A stretch of 64,000 nt of DNA from Elusimicrobiota bacterium (lineage in GTDB: Bacteria; Elusimicrobiota; Elusimicrobia; Elusimicrobiales; UBA9959): the NCBI GenBank assembly GCA_016234365.1, contig JACRER010000079.1:79154-143153 (forward strand). The letters are read 5' to 3'. Positions within the stretch are counted from its first letter, which is position 1. Every line of letters starts with the position of its first letter. Below, piece by piece: positions 18,278-26,043 of this stretch. The notes below the pieces were generated by a model. That model searched no databases, was not told the origin of the DNA, and worked only from the letters and a program-made list of their open reading frames with translations. A program made the position numbers and the translations under genes.

Positions 18278-20431
18278 ATGAAAAGAACCATCCTAACCGC
18301 TTTAGCCGTATGCCTGTTCGCCGCGGGCGTTTCCGCCGCCGCCGACAAGGAGGCCTACCTGCACTTCATGAACGGTATGGTGCTGGAGCGGCAGGGCAAC
18401 TACGATTCCGCGCTGCAGGAATACAAGCGCACGCTGCTGCTGGACCCCCAGTCGGTCTTTGTTTACAAGCAGGCGCTGAACCTGGCGCTGCGCGTGGGGA
18501 AAGTGGAGGATGCCTCCCGCTGGGCCGACTTTGTGGTTAAATCGGATTCCTCCACGGCGGACAACTGGGTGCTGTACGGCAACGTGCGCTGGGCCTCCGG
18601 GGATATGCCGGGCGCCGGCGCCGCCTACGAACGCGCGGCCGCTCTGGATGAGAACAACCACGAGGCCTTTTACCAGCTGGCCAGCCTGTGGAGCTCGCGC
18701 GACCCCGACCGGTCCGTGGGCTACCTTAAGAAATACCTGGAGCTCAAGCCCGACGACGCGGCCGAGATAAACTACCAGATAGCCGTGCTGCACAACATGA
18801 AGGGGCGGTACGAGGAAATGAAGCGCAGCCTGCTGAAGTCCAAGGAGGCCGACGCCTATTACCTGCAGCCGCGCTACATGCTGGCCAACTATTACGAGAC
18901 CAAGAACGACACCGCCGCCGCGCTGGGGGAGTATTCGGAGCTGCTGGAACTGGAGAGCGGCAACGTGGAACTGTACGACCACGTGGGAGAGCTTTATGCC
19001 AGCCCCGCGGTCTCCAGGTTGGACGAAGCGGAAAAGTATTTCCTGAAGGCCTGGGAGCTGGCCAAATCCGACCCCGTGGCCTGCTTCTGGCTTTCCGTGA
19101 TCAGCGAACAGCGCCGCGACTTCCCCGGGGCCGCCGCCTACCTGGAAGGCTCCTCCGGGCTTAAGGACGACGCCGGCCTGACCCTGCGGCTGGCCTATTA
19201 CTATACCCAGAGCGGGTGCTACGACAAGGCCATAGCCATGCTGGAAACTTCCGCCAAGCGCTGGCCGGACAACAGCGAGATAGCGTATTTCCTGGCGCTC
19301 GGTTACGACGATACCGGCAAGACGGAAAAGGCCCGGGCCGCGCTGCGGGCCCTGCTGGCCAAAGATCCCGACCATGCCGAGGCGCGCATGCAGTACGCCG
19401 TTATCAGCGAGCGGGAAGGGGATATGCCGGCCGCGGAGGAAAGTTTCCGCCGGCTGCTTGCCAAAGACCCCGGCAACGCCAATGTGCTCAACTACCTGGG
19501 CTATTCGCTGGCCGACCGCGGCCTGAAGCTGGAAGAGGCCGAGGCGCTGATCTCCAGCGCCGTGGCGAAGGAGCCGTTGAACGGCGCCTACATGGATTCC
19601 ATGGCCTGGGTGAAATTCCGCCGCGGCGACCTGGCGGCCGCCCGCGCCGGCATAAAGAAGGCCGTGGGGATAGTTTACGACGACCCCGTGATCTGGGCCC
19701 ACGCCGGGGAGATCTACGAGGCCGGCGGCGACTACAGGACCGCCTGGCTGGCCTGGAAAAATTCACGCCTGCTGGACAAGCCGGCCAAGCGCGCGGCTGC
19801 CGACTCCCATTTGAAAGCCCTGCAGAAAAAGATCCCGGCCGCCGAGGCCGACGGCCTGCAGCGCGCCTACCTGGGGTCCTTCCTCCCGGCGGGCCAGGAA
19901 TTCTCCTCGTTCGCCAAGGTGGAGGCCCGGCTGCGCGGCCGCACCGTAAAGTTCGACGCGATCCTGCATTTTTCGCCGCCCCAGGATTTCAGCCTGACGG
20001 TGATGGGCCCGCTGATGGCCCCGCTCTGGCGCGCCCGGTTCAGCGGCGGCGGCCTGGAGATGGACTCCATGGAACTCAAGGAGATAGATCCCGGCGCCTT
20101 CAATTACTGGGCCGCGCTGATAACCGGCGAACTGCGCGACTGGTTCTCCGGCAGGACGCTGGCCGGCGGCCGGCTGGACGGAGGCTGGGGCGCCAACTGT
20201 TTCTCCGGCGGCGGCAAGGAGGTGTGCCTGGACGACGACGGCACCCCCGCCGAGGTGCGTCCCGACTCCGAGCGCAAGCTCCATTTTCTGACGTCGCGCT
20301 ATTTCATGCGCAACCTGTACCTGTTCCCCTACGTCATGGAATTCGAACTGCCGCGCGTCTCGCTTAAGCTGACGCTGGACGCCGCGCAGATGAACTTTAA
20401 CGGCGTCAACAAACTGAGCCTGCCCGACTGA
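18278..20431 (+). CDS. Exported TPR protein fused to a LolB-like C-terminal domain
   Basis: A 717-residue protein with a signal peptide (KRTILTALAVCLFAAGVSAAA, no lipobox Cys). Residues about 25-530 hold a dozen or so TPR repeats (for example AYLHFMNGMVLERQGNYDSALQEYKRTLLLDPQ, NVLNYLGYSLADRGLKLEEAEALISSAV). The last 180 residues (FSSFAKVEARLRGRTVKFDAILHFSPPQDFSLTVMGPL onward, ending NFNGVNKLSLPD) resemble the LolB/LolA-like lipoprotein-carrier beta fold. In beta- and gamma-proteobacteria a TPR gene and lolB lie directly before ispE; here both activities seem fused in the same place. That context is the main support for the LolB reading; the sequence match alone is weak. It may function in lipoprotein delivery to the outer membrane. 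Confidence 0.75.
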   Translation: MKRTILTALAVCLFAAGVSAAADKEAYLHFMNGMVLERQGNYDSALQEYKRTLLLDPQSVFVYKQALNLALRVGKVEDASRWADFVVKSDSSTADNWVLYGNVRWASGDMPGAGAAYERAAALDENNHEAFYQLASLWSSRDPDRSVGYLKKYLELKPDDAAEINYQIAVLHNMKGRYEEMKRSLLKSKEADAYYLQPRYMLANYYETKNDTAAALGEYSELLELESGNVELYDHVGELYASPAVSRLDEAEKYFLKAWELAKSDPVACFWLSVISEQRRDFPGAAAYLEGSSGLKDDAGLTLRLAYYYTQSGCYDKAIAMLETSAKRWPDNSEIAYFLALGYDDTGKTEKARAALRALLAKDPDHAEARMQYAVISEREGDMPAAEESFRRLLAKDPGNANVLNYLGYSLADRGLKLEEAEALISSAVAKEPLNGAYMDSMAWVKFRRGDLAAARAGIKKAVGIVYDDPVIWAHAGEIYEAGGDYRTAWLAWKNSRLLDKPAKRAAADSHLKALQKKIPAAEADGLQRAYLGSFLPAGQEFSSFAKVEARLRGRTVKFDAILHFSPPQDFSLTVMGPLMAPLWRARFSGGGLEMDSMELKEIDPGAFNYWAALITGELRDWFSGRTLAGGRLDGGWGANCFSGGGKEVCLDDDGTPAEVRPDSERKLHFLTSRYFMRNLYLFPYVMEFELPRVSLKLTLDAAQMNFNGVNKLSLPD

Positions 20432-20432
20432 C

Positions 20433-21314
20433 ATGCTTAAACTGAAGGCCCCTGCCAAAATAAACCTCTTCCTGGAAACGGTGCGGCGCCGGCCGGACGG
20501 CTACCATGACCTGGCCACGCTGTTCGCCCGCACCGGGGTCTGCGACACGCTTTCATTTAGCCGCAAGGCGGCGGCGGGGATAAAATTGTCCGTGAAAGGC
20601 GGCCCCAGGGAACTGGGCCGGCCGGAGGACAACATAATCCACAAGGCGGCGGTTAAATTCTTCGCGACTTTTAACCTGGACCCGGCGGTGGAAATTACTC
20701 TCGAAAAGGTGATCCCGGTGGGCGCGGGCCTTGGCGGCGGCTCTTCCGACGCGGCTACGGCGCTGCTGGGCCTGGCGAAACTTTATAAAATTGGCCGCTC
20801 CGGCGCGGCTAAACTGATGAAGATAGCGGCGGCGGTGGGTTCGGACGTGCCGTTCTTTATGCTGGAAGCCATGGCGGCGGAGGGTCGCGGCCGCGGCGAG
20901 CGGTTGAGGCCTTTTAAACCGAGGGGCCGCCTTCCTTATGTAGTGCTGGCCTATCCCGGAGTTCCGGTCTACACAAAAGAAGTTTACGGGAACCTGCAAC
21001 TCGGTTCCACGGCGGAGATAAAGGCCCGCGTAAAGGATTTCGGGCGGCTGTGCCGGCTGCTCCGGGCCGGTAAATTCGGCAAGGCGGACGCCGGCCTGCT
21101 GTTCAACCGGCTGGAAGGCCCTGTGCTGCCGCGCCATAAAGCGGTGCGCCAGGCCAAAGAGCGGCTGGCCGCTTTGGGCGCGGACGCGGTGATGATGTCC
21201 GGCTCAGGGGCCACGGTGTTCGCGCTGTGCTGGAACAGGGCCGCGGCGGCCCGCGTGGCGGCCGGGGCGGGGCGTATCAGGGGTTACAGGGTTTTTTTGA
21301 CGAATTTTTGGTAG
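20433..21314 (+). CDS. ispE: 4-diphosphocytidyl-2-C-methyl-D-erythritol kinase
   Basis: A 293-residue GHMP kinase of the MEP isoprenoid pathway. APAKINLFLETVRRRPDGYHDLATLF is the family N-terminus, the ATP-binding loop is VPVGAGLGGGSSDAATALLGL (printed as IPVGAGLGGGSSDAA), and VGSDVPFFML and MMSGSGATVFAL are the other GHMP motifs. It starts 1 base after the TPR-LolB gene. The order ispE, spoVG, glmU, prs, rplY, pth that follows matches the Bacillus arrangement. Confidence 0.96.
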   Translation: MLKLKAPAKINLFLETVRRRPDGYHDLATLFARTGVCDTLSFSRKAAAGIKLSVKGGPRELGRPEDNIIHKAAVKFFATFNLDPAVEITLEKVIPVGAGLGGGSSDAATALLGLAKLYKIGRSGAAKLMKIAAAVGSDVPFFMLEAMAAEGRGRGERLRPFKPRGRLPYVVLAYPGVPVYTKEVYGNLQLGSTAEIKARVKDFGRLCRLLRAGKFGKADAGLLFNRLEGPVLPRHKAVRQAKERLAALGADAVMMSGSGATVFALCWNRAAAARVAAGAGRIRGYRVFLTNFW

Positions 21315-21399
21315 AATTTCAGCAGTAGTACATTTGTAACGCTGCCTTGCAGGAGTATGCAACGGGTTTCTGTAGGGGGGGCGGTAATCAGGGGGGAGT

Positions 21400-21696
21400 A
21401 TGGAAATCACCGAAGTGAGGATACATCTCAGGAACGAGGCCCGGCTTAAGGCTTTCGCCACTGTGACCTTTGACAATGCGTTCGTGGTGCACAACATGAA
21501 GGTCGTGAACGGCAATAACGGCCTTATAGTCTGCATGCCGTCCCGCAAGATAAAGGACGGGACGTACAAGGACATTGCGCACCCTATTCACAACGACTTC
21601 CGCAGCAAACTGGAACAGCTCATTCTGAAAGAGTACGAGAATGAGATGGCTAAGGCCGGGCCGATGGCGGCGCCGACCCAAACCGAAGGCTTCTAA
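21400..21696 (+). CDS. spoVG: SpoVG family RNA/DNA-binding regulator
   Basis: A 98-residue small regulatory protein. MEITEVRIHLRNEARLKAFATVTFDNAFVVHNMKVVNG is almost the family consensus, followed by GLIVCMPSRKIKDGTYKDIAHPI and an acidic C-terminal tail. SpoVG binds nucleic acids and regulates septation, virulence or capsule genes in Firmicutes and Borrelia. Here it lies in the same place as in Bacillus, between ispE and glmU. A strong GGGGGG-AG ribosome site precedes it and a terminator follows. Its target in this organism is unknown. Confidence 0.95.
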   Translation: MEITEVRIHLRNEARLKAFATVTFDNAFVVHNMKVVNGNNGLIVCMPSRKIKDGTYKDIAHPIHNDFRSKLEQLILKEYENEMAKAGPMAAPTQTEGF

Positions 21697-21718
21697 GCCC
21701 CGAGACGGCAAAGGCTGA

Positions 21719-21748
21719 CCCTTCCCGTACTCGCGGGAAGGGATTTTG
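21719..21748 (+). terminator. Rho-independent terminator after spoVG
   Basis: CCCTTCCCG and CGGGAAGGG form a perfect 9-bp stem with a 6-base loop, followed by ATTTTG. The T-run is short, so termination may be partial. The tRNA-Gln starts 17 bases later. Confidence 0.7.
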
Positions 21749-21764
21749 CGCTGTAAAGTTTTAT

Positions 21765-21838
21765 TCCCGGGTGGTGTAACGGTAGCACAACCGACTTTGA
21801 CTCGGTTAGACATGGTTCAAATCCATGCCCGGGAGCCA
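21765..21838 (+). tRNA. tRNA-Gln (anticodon UUG)
   Basis: A complete tRNA: acceptor TCCCGGG/CCCGGGA, D-arm GTGTAACGGTAGCAC, anticodon stem ACCGA/TCGGT around CTTTGAC (anticodon TTG), T-arm CATGGTTCAAATCCATG, discriminator G and encoded CCA. In proteobacteria a tRNA-Gln also lies between ispE and prs. Confidence 0.97.
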
Positions 21839-21847
21839 GTTTTAACC

Positions 21848-22129
21848 ATGCCCGCCGCAACATTAAAGAACAGGAACTGGACGGTGTATATTGTGAGGTG
21901 CGCGAACGGCTCCTTGTATACCGGCATTACCAATAATTTGGCGGGGCGCATAGCGGCCCATAACGCCGGGCGCGGGGCCAAGTATACGGCGGCCTTCGGG
22001 CCGGTGGAACTGGTGTGGAAGAAAAGGAAGAAGGACCGCTCGGCGGCCTCCGTGCTGGAGGCGGCGCTCAAGAAACTGCCCCGCCAGGGCAAAAATGATA
22101 TTATTTCCGGCAGGAGGAGAGCAGCATGA
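21848..22129 (+). CDS. GIY-YIG domain protein (UPF0213-like)
   Basis: A 93-residue single-domain GIY-YIG protein: WTVYIVRCANGSLYTGITNNLAGRIAAHNAGRGAKYT has the GIY/YIG pair as VYI and YTG, the conserved Arg of the first helix and HN.G.GAKYT; a distal Glu is in VLEAALK. Family members are small predicted structure-specific endonucleases of unknown cellular role. The ATG at 21848 is only 9 bases after the tRNA-Gln 3' end and has no Shine-Dalgarno, so the mRNA start may depend on tRNA processing. The frame is open upstream through the tRNA, but that is not coding. It overlaps the next gene by 4 bases. Confidence 0.88.
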   Translation: MPAATLKNRNWTVYIVRCANGSLYTGITNNLAGRIAAHNAGRGAKYTAAFGPVELVWKKRKKDRSAASVLEAALKKLPRQGKNDIISGRRRAA

Positions 22130-22671
22130 ACAAGTCGCGCCTCAAAGCCGTAAATTCCGCCGCCGACATCCCGGCGTCCCTGCGCGGCACCCCCATAGCC
22201 GACCTCCTGCTCTACCACAACCTGGGCAAACCCTTTAAAAAGCACGACAACGCCAGGCTGGTGGCCTGCATGTGCATGGACAACCGCAAGCAGCTGCGGC
22301 TGCCCGACAATTTCGCCTACATCCTGCGCACCGGCGGCGGCAACATCCGCCACAGCGAATTCAAGGTCTCCTACGCCATCGGCATAGGCGGCGTGCGCTA
22401 CGTGGCCATGATAGCCCACGACAACTGCGGCATGTCCAACCTGTTCTCCAAGCGGGAGGCGTTCGTGAAGGGCCTCATAAAGAACGCCGGCTGGACCCGC
22501 AAAAAGGCCATGGATTATTTCGTGGCCTACGCCCCGCTCTTCGAAATAGGCAACGAGATAGATTTCGTGGTGGCCGAGGCCCGGCGCCTCAACTTCAAAT
22601 ACCCCAAGGTGAAAGTGCTGCCCATGTTCTACGGCATAGCCGACGGCCGCCTTTACCTGATAAAGAAATAG
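22126..22671 (+). CDS. Beta-carbonic-anhydrase-like protein
   Basis: A 181-residue cytoplasmic protein. It carries the zinc and active-site pattern of beta-carbonic anhydrases: Cys50-x-Asp52-x-Arg54 in CMDNR, and His98-x-x-Cys101 in HDNCG, with FAYILRTGGGNIRH matching the family's ..iiRnaGn... and IGVRYVAMIAHDNCGM the second half. It lacks the long C-terminal part of plant-type enzymes and is close to the short carbonic-anhydrase-like proteins. Hydration of CO2 or a related zinc lyase activity is likely. An AGGAGGAGAG ribosome site lies inside the end of the GIY-YIG gene. Confidence 0.75.
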   Translation: MNKSRLKAVNSAADIPASLRGTPIADLLLYHNLGKPFKKHDNARLVACMCMDNRKQLRLPDNFAYILRTGGGNIRHSEFKVSYAIGIGGVRYVAMIAHDNCGMSNLFSKREAFVKGLIKNAGWTRKKAMDYFVAYAPLFEIGNEIDFVVAEARRLNFKYPKVKVLPMFYGIADGRLYLIKK

Positions 22672-22756
22672 CGCTAATTCCAAGCGCGCCCGCCTTTTTA
22701 GTAGAATTTATACGTAGTCCTTCCGATCCTTATTTCTCGGTTTTTTTACGGTAACT

Positions 22757-24148
22757 ATGCCAAAGAACAAGAATTTCGCGGCGGTGGTGCTGGCGGCCGG
22801 CCTCGGCACCAGGATGAAGTCCGACCTGCCGAAGGTGCTCCATTATCTGGGCGATATGTCGCTGGCCGAACGCGCCATCCGCAAGGTAGCCGAACTGGGC
22901 CCGGAAAAGATCATAGTCGTGACCGGCCATAAGGCCGAACTGGTGGAGGCCGAGCTGAAGAAAAAGCTGGCCCACCTCGGCGGCATACTCGTTTTCGTCC
23001 GGCAGAAACTCCTGAAAGGCAGCGGCCGCGCCGTGCAGGAAGCCCTGGTCGAGATCCGCCGCCACGCGCACGTGCTGGTGCTGTGCGGCGACGCCCCGCT
23101 GATGCGCGTCTCCACCACCAAGCGCATGCGCGACCTCTATTTCCGCAACGGCCCCGGCTGCCTGGTGATGACCGCCGACCTGGCCGAGCCCGGCTCCTAC
23201 GGGCGCATCCGCCGCGACCACGCGGGCGGCGTAGCCGCCGTGGTGGAGGCGGCCGACGCAGACGAGTGGGAGCGCGAGATAAAGGAAGTGAATTCCGGCA
23301 CCTATTTCTTCAACGTGAAAGCCCTGGCCCGCGCCGTGGGCGGCCTTAAAAAGAAAGGCTCCAAGGGCGAATACTACCTCACCGACGCGCTGGAGAACAT
23401 CATAGCCGCGGGCGGCAGGGTGGAGGCTTTCAAGCTCTCCGACGCCGACGAGATGAGCGGCATCAATTCCCGCGCCGACCTCGCGGCCGCCTACGCCAAG
23501 CTGTGCCGCCGCAAGGCGGACGAACTGATGGCCGACGGCGTTACCGTGGTGGACCCGGCCAATACCTATATAGAGGAAAGCGTGCGCGTGGGGCGCGATA
23601 CCGTTATCTTCCCCGGCGTGTTCATAAAGGGCGCCACGGTGATAGGCCGCAATTGTAAAATAGGCCCGGCCGGCGTTATAGAGGACTGCGTTATAGATGA
23701 CGGCGCGAGCATAAAGTATTCCTGCGCGCTGGAAAAAAGCCGCGTGCGCCAGGGCGCCATAGTGGGGCCTTTCGCCCGCCTGCGCCCGCTGTCCGACATT
23801 GGCCCGGCGGCCGAGATAGGCAATTTCGCGGAAGTCAAAAAGTCGCGCATAGGGCGCGGCTCCAAGATGCACCATCACAGCTACGTGGGCGACACCGAGA
23901 TGGGGGAGAAGGTCAACATCGGCGCCGGCACCATAACCTGCAATTACGACGGGGTGAACAAGAACAGGACCGTGCTGGGGGCCGGCGCTTTTATAGGCTC
24001 CAACACCAATTTGGTGGCCCCGGTCAACATCGGGCCCGGCGCCTACACGGCCGCCGGTTCCACGATAACCGAGGACGTCCCGGGCGGTACGCTAGGCATA
24101 GCGCGCGCCCGGCAGGTGGTTAAGAGGCTAAAAAAAAGGACTAAATGA
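22757..24148 (+). CDS. glmU: Bifunctional UDP-N-acetylglucosamine pyrophosphorylase / glucosamine-1-phosphate N-acetyltransferase
   Basis: A 463-residue two-domain enzyme making UDP-GlcNAc from GlcN-1-P, acetyl-CoA and UTP. The N-terminal nucleotidyltransferase domain has AAVVLAAGLGTRMKSDLPKVLH, ALCGDAPLM (as LCGDAPLM), EVNSGTYFFN and EYYLTDALE. From about residue 255 a left-handed beta-helix of hexapeptides (VDPANTYIEESVRVGRDTVIFPGVFIKG) carries the acetyltransferase, with NFAEVKKSRIG, HHHSYVGDTEMG and CNYDGVNKNRT. Both halves look intact. It overlaps prs by 4 bases. It completes the GlmS-GlmM-GlmU route encoded in this window. Confidence 0.97.
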   Translation: MPKNKNFAAVVLAAGLGTRMKSDLPKVLHYLGDMSLAERAIRKVAELGPEKIIVVTGHKAELVEAELKKKLAHLGGILVFVRQKLLKGSGRAVQEALVEIRRHAHVLVLCGDAPLMRVSTTKRMRDLYFRNGPGCLVMTADLAEPGSYGRIRRDHAGGVAAVVEAADADEWEREIKEVNSGTYFFNVKALARAVGGLKKKGSKGEYYLTDALENIIAAGGRVEAFKLSDADEMSGINSRADLAAAYAKLCRRKADELMADGVTVVDPANTYIEESVRVGRDTVIFPGVFIKGATVIGRNCKIGPAGVIEDCVIDDGASIKYSCALEKSRVRQGAIVGPFARLRPLSDIGPAAEIGNFAEVKKSRIGRGSKMHHHSYVGDTEMGEKVNIGAGTITCNYDGVNKNRTVLGAGAFIGSNTNLVAPVNIGPGAYTAAGSTITEDVPGGTLGIARARQVVKRLKKRTK

Positions 24149-25098
24149 CTCCCGAACTGAAGAAGCGGGGTTCGTTCAAGATATTCAGCGGCAGCGCCAA
24201 CCCGGACCTGGCCCGCAAGATCTGCGACAAACTGGGCGTGCCGCTCTCCGAGGTGAAGGTGGGCCGTTTTGCCGACGGCGAAATAGACGTGCAGATCCTC
24301 GAAAGCGTGCGCGGCGAGGACTGCTACGTGGTGCAGCCCACCTGCAACCCCGTCAACGACAACCTGATGGAGCTGCTGATCTTCATGGACGCCCTCAGGC
24401 GGGCCTCCGCCGGCCGCATCACGGCCGTTATCCCCTATTACGGCTACGCCCGCGCCGACCGCAAGCCGGCCCCGCGCGTGGCCATTACCGCCAAGCTGGT
24501 GGCCAACCTGATAACCGAAGCCGGCGCCACGCGCGTGATCACGCTGGACCTGCACGCCGCGCAGATCCAGGGCTTCTTCGACATCCCGCTGGACCACCTC
24601 TACGGCCGGCCGGCGGTGCTGGAGTATATCAAGGGCCGCAATTTCGAGAACACCGTTGTGGTGTCGCCCGACGTGGGCAGCGTGGAGCGCGCCCGGTCCT
24701 TCGCCAAGCGCCTGGACATGGGCCTGGTCATCATCGACAAGCGCCGCCCGCGCCCCAACGAGGCCGTGGTGTACAACATCATCGGCGACGTGAAGGGCAA
24801 GACCTGCTTTATCTTCGACGACCTGGTGGACACGGCCGGCACGCTGGTGCAGGTGGCCAACAGCATAAAAGAGCATGGCGCGGCCAAGATAATAGCCGCG
24901 GCCTCCCACGGCGTGCTCTCCCGGGACGCCATCGACAGGATAGACAGATCCCCCATAGAAGAGCTCATTTTAACGGATACCATTCCCGTAAATGCCTCAA
25001 AAAGTGCTAAAATAAAGATAGTATCGGTGGCCCCCATCCTGGCGGAGGCCATTAAGCGCAATCACATGGGCGAGTCCATAAGCGAACTTTTTAAGTGA
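24145..25098 (+). CDS. prs: Ribose-phosphate pyrophosphokinase
   Basis: A 317-residue PRPP synthetase. SFKIFSGSANPDLARKICDKLGVPL is the family N-terminus, VGRFADGEIDVQILESVRGEDCYVVQPT follows, the flexible loop is YYGYARADRKPAPRVAI, and the PRPP-binding loop is CFIFDDLVDTAGTLV. The DLHAAQIQGFFDIPLDHL block is also canonical. PRPP feeds purine, pyrimidine, NAD and His synthesis. The start overlaps the glmU stop by 4 bases, suggesting coupling. Length is normal. Confidence 0.97.
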   Translation: MTPELKKRGSFKIFSGSANPDLARKICDKLGVPLSEVKVGRFADGEIDVQILESVRGEDCYVVQPTCNPVNDNLMELLIFMDALRRASAGRITAVIPYYGYARADRKPAPRVAITAKLVANLITEAGATRVITLDLHAAQIQGFFDIPLDHLYGRPAVLEYIKGRNFENTVVVSPDVGSVERARSFAKRLDMGLVIIDKRRPRPNEAVVYNIIGDVKGKTCFIFDDLVDTAGTLVQVANSIKEHGAAKIIAAASHGVLSRDAIDRIDRSPIEELILTDTIPVNASKSAKIKIVSVAPILAEAIKRNHMGESISELFK

Positions 25099-25151
25099 TT
25101 TGCCGAGGATAGATCGAAAAACAGGGGACCAAGAGTTCCCATGAAAGCACC

Positions 25152-25197
25152 CGGCCGGAGAAGGCCGTCCGCCAAAGCGGACCGCGCAGCGGCGCGG
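25152..25197 (+). promoter_or_regulatory. Three consecutive hairpins in the rplY leader
   Basis: Back-to-back stems: CGGCC/GGCCG with loop GGAGAA (25152-25167), GTCCGC/GCGGAC with loop CAAA (25167-25182, sharing one base), and CCGCGC/GCGCGG with loop AGCG (25182-25197). They end about 28 bases before the rplY start. No U-run follows, so they look like an RNA leader element rather than a terminator; a role in L25 autoregulation is only a guess. Confidence 0.45.
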
Positions 25198-25224
25198 GGG
25201 GTGTGACAAGGAGAAAAAAGTACC

Positions 25225-25959
25225 ATGCAACAGACTAAAATCGCAGCCGAGATGAGAAACAATTCCGGTCAGCGCGGGACGCTCAGCGCCCATCGCGCCG
25301 CCGGCCGCATACCCGCCGTGGTTTACGGCCTGGACAAGAAGCCCGTGAGCGTGACCGTGGATGAGAAGGCCATCTCGCTCATCATCCGCAAGGACGCCAA
25401 CGCCATCATCACCATCAGCTACCAGGGCGGCGAGGACGTGGTCATCATAAAGGCCATCCAGCGCCACCCCGTTACCGACAAGTACACCCATTTCGACTTC
25501 CAGCGCATCTCGCTGACCGAGAAGATCAAGGTTAAGGTGCACGTGAAGCTCATAGGCGAGTGCTATGGCGTGAAAACGCAGGCCGGCCTGGTGGAGCACA
25601 CCATGCGCGAAGTCAACGTCTCCTGTCTGCCGACGGAGATCCCGCACGAGATCACGCTGGACATTACCGACCTTCACATCAACCACTCGCTGCGCGTAAA
25701 AGATATAAAGCCCGGCAAGTTCGACCTGCTGGACGCTCCGGAGCAGATAGTGGTCAGCGTGACCGCTCCGAAGGAAGAGAAGGTGGAAGAGCCAGTGGCC
25801 GGAGCCGCGGAACCGGAAGTCGTGGCCGCCAAGGGCAAGAAGGAAGAGGGCGCCGAGGGCGCCGCTCCTGCCGCCGGAGCCAAACCTGCAGCGGGCGCCA
25901 AGCCCGCCGCCGGTGCCGCTCCCGCCGGGGACAAGAAAGCGGACGCTCCCAAGAAGTAA
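25225..25959 (+). CDS. rplY: 50S ribosomal protein L25 (general stress protein Ctc type)
   Basis: A 244-residue two-domain L25 of the TL5/CTC type. Residues 1-95 form the 5S rRNA-binding domain (EMRNNSGQRGTLSAHRAAGRIPAVVYGLDKKPVSVTVDEK), residues about 96-185 the beta-rich CTC domain (VKLIGECYGVKTQAGLVEHTMREVNVSCLPTEIPHEITLDIT). The last 60 residues are a low-complexity Ala/Pro/Lys/Glu tail (repeats of AAGAKPAAG) probably exposed and disordered. The AAGGAG ribosome site is good. The prs-rplY-pth order is common. A terminator follows. Confidence 0.95.
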   Translation: MQQTKIAAEMRNNSGQRGTLSAHRAAGRIPAVVYGLDKKPVSVTVDEKAISLIIRKDANAIITISYQGGEDVVIIKAIQRHPVTDKYTHFDFQRISLTEKIKVKVHVKLIGECYGVKTQAGLVEHTMREVNVSCLPTEIPHEITLDITDLHINHSLRVKDIKPGKFDLLDAPEQIVVSVTAPKEEKVEEPVAGAAEPEVVAAKGKKEEGAEGAAPAAGAKPAAGAKPAAGAAPAGDKKADAPKK

Positions 25960-25976
25960 CGGGAGACCGCCTGATA

Positions 25977-26029
25977 CGGGGAGCGGAAGTTGGACTTTTA
26001 ACGTTCGGCTTCCGCTCTCCGTCGTTTTT
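25977..26029 (+). terminator. Rho-independent terminator between rplY and pth
   Basis: A 13-bp stem with one G-U pair (CGGGGAGCGGAAG with CTTCCGCTCTCCG) encloses a 19-base loop and is followed by TCGTTTTTAC. It would separate rplY from pth or attenuate read-through. Confidence 0.8.
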
Positions 26030-26043
26030 ACTGGGGGATTCGC

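Noticed and set aside
21297-21317. TTGACG and TAGAAT boxes before spoVG as a promoter
   Set aside because: The spacing is only 9 bases, too short for a sigma-70 promoter; spoVG may be read from the upstream operon or an unseen promoter.
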